Below are positions 14,602 to 15,740 of a DNA stretch of 15,740 nt, piece by piece. The notes beneath the pieces were generated by a model. That model had not been told where the DNA came from and ran no database searches. It saw nothing but the letters and a program-made list of their open reading frames with translations. The first letter of the stretch is position 1, and the number at the start of each line of letters is the position of its first letter. A program made the translations under genes and the position numbers. This DNA is from CAYZMS01 sp964479625 (lineage in GTDB: Bacteria > Bacteroidota > Bacteroidia > Chitinophagales > Saprospiraceae). The stretch spans positions 1 through 15,740 of the forward strand of contig CAYZMS010000052.1 of NCBI GenBank assembly GCA_964479625.1, in the 5' to 3' direction.

Positions 14602-15630
14602 ATGAAAATGATCGTGAAAATTATTGCCCTTTTAGTTTTTGCACTGCCTATTGCGCTTACTGCACAGGGGACGGAAACGACACAAGATTCCATTAAAAAG
14701 ATGATAACGGTTGCAAAAGACACCGTTCCTCCGACGGGGACCATGGAAAAGAAGGCTCCTGAACCAAAGGAGGTGAAAAATGCCGAAACAAAAAAAGAGG
14801 AGCCGAAAAAGAAGAAGCCTGGTAAAATTGTTGCTCCCGAATTGGCAACCGTGAGTGTTGCGGAGTCTCGGGCAATGAGCAAAGGCAATCATCCTGCATT
14901 TGTAGTGACTATTGAAGATGTAGAGACCAAAGAGGTAGAGAAGTTATGGAAAAAATACCTGAACGACTTAAAGAAAGGTAAAACCAAGTATGATAAAAAA
15001 TCGGGAGAGTATTTCACTGATGATGCTCAATTCCCGGCTATTAGCGACAATACGATTGATGTTTATTCCAAAGTAAGCAGCATTGGTAGTAACAAGAGCG
15101 AGATCGTCACCTGGATCGACCTGGGCGGTGCGTTTCTTAATCCAAATGATTTTGCGGATAAAATTCCAGAGGCCAAGAATTGGGTGCAAAATTTTGATGC
15201 AGAAGCCAAGCTTTTTGTAGCAGGAGAGGCTATTAACATGCAAGCCAAGCAAGTAAAAGATGTCGAAAAGGACTACGACAAGCTGCTCAAAGAGCAGAAA
15301 AAAATGGAGAAAGACATTAAGGACTGCGAAGCTAATATTATCCTTTGGGAACAAGAACTGGCTGATAACAAAACTGCACAGGAGTCTTTTGCGGCAATGC
15401 CTGCGGAGCAATTACAAATGAAGGAAGTCAAGAAAGCTTACGATAAGCTTCAGAAAGAGCAAAAGAAATTGGAAAAAGACATTGCCAAGTGTGAGAATAC
15501 CATCGATAAATCCAAAAGAGGGTTAAAGCAAAATGCAGCTGATCAGGAGGTTTACCAGGCTAGAATTGAAGAACAAAAAGAACTGCTGGAGTTGAAAAAA
15601 CAGCAAGAAGCAGTTATCAAGAAAAACTAG
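14602..15630 (+). CDS. Exported lysine-rich coiled-coil protein, function unknown
   Basis: This 342-aa protein has a clear signal peptide (MKMIVKIIALLVFALPIALTA, probable cleavage after Ala21, before Gln22). A low-complexity Lys/Glu/Pro linker follows (about 49-76), then a compact domain (about 84-205, with HPAFVVTIEDV, WKKYL and WIDLGGAFL), and a highly charged helical coiled coil to the C-terminus (about 212-340). The coiled coil holds a tandem duplication: residues 221-246 and 276-301 match at 18 of 26 positions, 55 residues apart, each with one cysteine (242 and 297). There is no membrane helix after the signal, no lipobox and no T9SS tail, so it is probably periplasmic. I recognise no named family for the 84-205 domain. 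It follows the aldolase terminator and is probably transcribed alone. It is a real gene by signal peptide and codon pattern; its role is unknown. Confidence 0.85.
   Translation: MKMIVKIIALLVFALPIALTAQGTETTQDSIKKMITVAKDTVPPTGTMEKKAPEPKEVKNAETKKEEPKKKKPGKIVAPELATVSVAESRAMSKGNHPAFVVTIEDVETKEVEKLWKKYLNDLKKGKTKYDKKSGEYFTDDAQFPAISDNTIDVYSKVSSIGSNKSEIVTWIDLGGAFLNPNDFADKIPEAKNWVQNFDAEAKLFVAGEAINMQAKQVKDVEKDYDKLLKEQKKMEKDIKDCEANIILWEQELADNKTAQESFAAMPAEQLQMKEVKKAYDKLQKEQKKLEKDIAKCENTIDKSKRGLKQNAADQEVYQARIEEQKELLELKKQQEAVIKKN
15262..15504 (+). repeat. Internal coiled-coil duplication in the exported protein gene
   Basis: The segments 15262-15339 and 15427-15504 encode 26-residue units of the form V-K-YDKL-KEQKK-EKDI--CE--I, 165 bp apart. 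Identity is 18/26 at protein level. The intervening residues also resemble those after the second copy, so the true repeat unit is probably about 55 residues. Confidence 0.7.
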
Positions 15631-15740
15631 AAGTCCTTACTTGATAAGGATGGATTTCAATAAACATGAGTCATCCCGAACTTTGAGCCCAAAGAGAAAA
15701 GAGGCAAGCGGAGATGGCTAATCGAAGTCTGTAAAGCGGT

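Noticed and set aside
15631..15740. Possible start of a tRNA at the right edge (CTGTAAA resembles a tyrosine anticodon loop), and a weak hairpin at 15634-15650.
   Set aside because: The bases flanking CTGTAAA do not form an anticodon stem and the D-arm is not tRNA-like. The hairpin has only 6 pairs and no T-tract. I see nothing definable in this stretch.

Overview
The window looks like a chromosomal stretch from a member of the Bacteroidota, possibly Saprospiria-like; the phylum is well supported and the class is a guess. The evidence is: a C-terminal tail like those that direct secretion by the type IX system (T9SS) at the left edge; a PF06580-type sensor kinase paired with a LytTR response regulator; several candidate promoters of the Bacteroidota form (TTTG, about 19-20 nt, TAnnTTTG); and starts with little Shine-Dalgarno sequence. 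I see no insertion sequence, phage gene, CRISPR array, rRNA or convincing tRNA.

Layout. Left block (+ strand, 1-4089): the end of a probable T9SS cargo gene and a strong terminator, then a LolC/E-like FtsX permease overlapping by 4 bp a small HExxH protein, a CorA-type metal transporter, and an XRE-S24 regulator whose S24 domain appears to lack the catalytic lysine. Central block (- strand, 11957 down to 4090): a membrane-anchored subtilisin-like protease, a very large divergent Clp-like AAA+ protein (about 1096 aa), a YciO/YrdC-family protein, a membrane sensor kinase, a LytTR response regulator and a 72-aa protein that starts 4 bp after it. The left and central blocks meet at 4087-4092, where one TGATCA palindrome supplies the stop codons of both convergent genes. 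Right block (+ strand, 12224-15630): thioredoxin reductase, class II fructose-bisphosphate aldolase and an exported lysine-rich coiled-coil protein, separated by intrinsic terminators.

How the genes work together. Most are housekeeping or envelope genes without an obvious common pathway. The tightest units are permease plus HExxH protein, and kinase plus LytTR regulator plus small protein. The most unusual gene is the AAA+ protein at 6966-10256. Its first ATPase ring has lost the Walker A lysine, the Walker B glutamate and the arginine fingers. Its second ring keeps the catalytic residues but lacks the GYVG pore loop. Neither terminal region resembles a standard Clp domain, and the C-terminal part has a faint resemblance to the PCRF domain of peptide-chain release factors. 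It is the best candidate here for something undescribed. No intergenic stretch exceeds 300 bases once the ATG starts chosen here are used.
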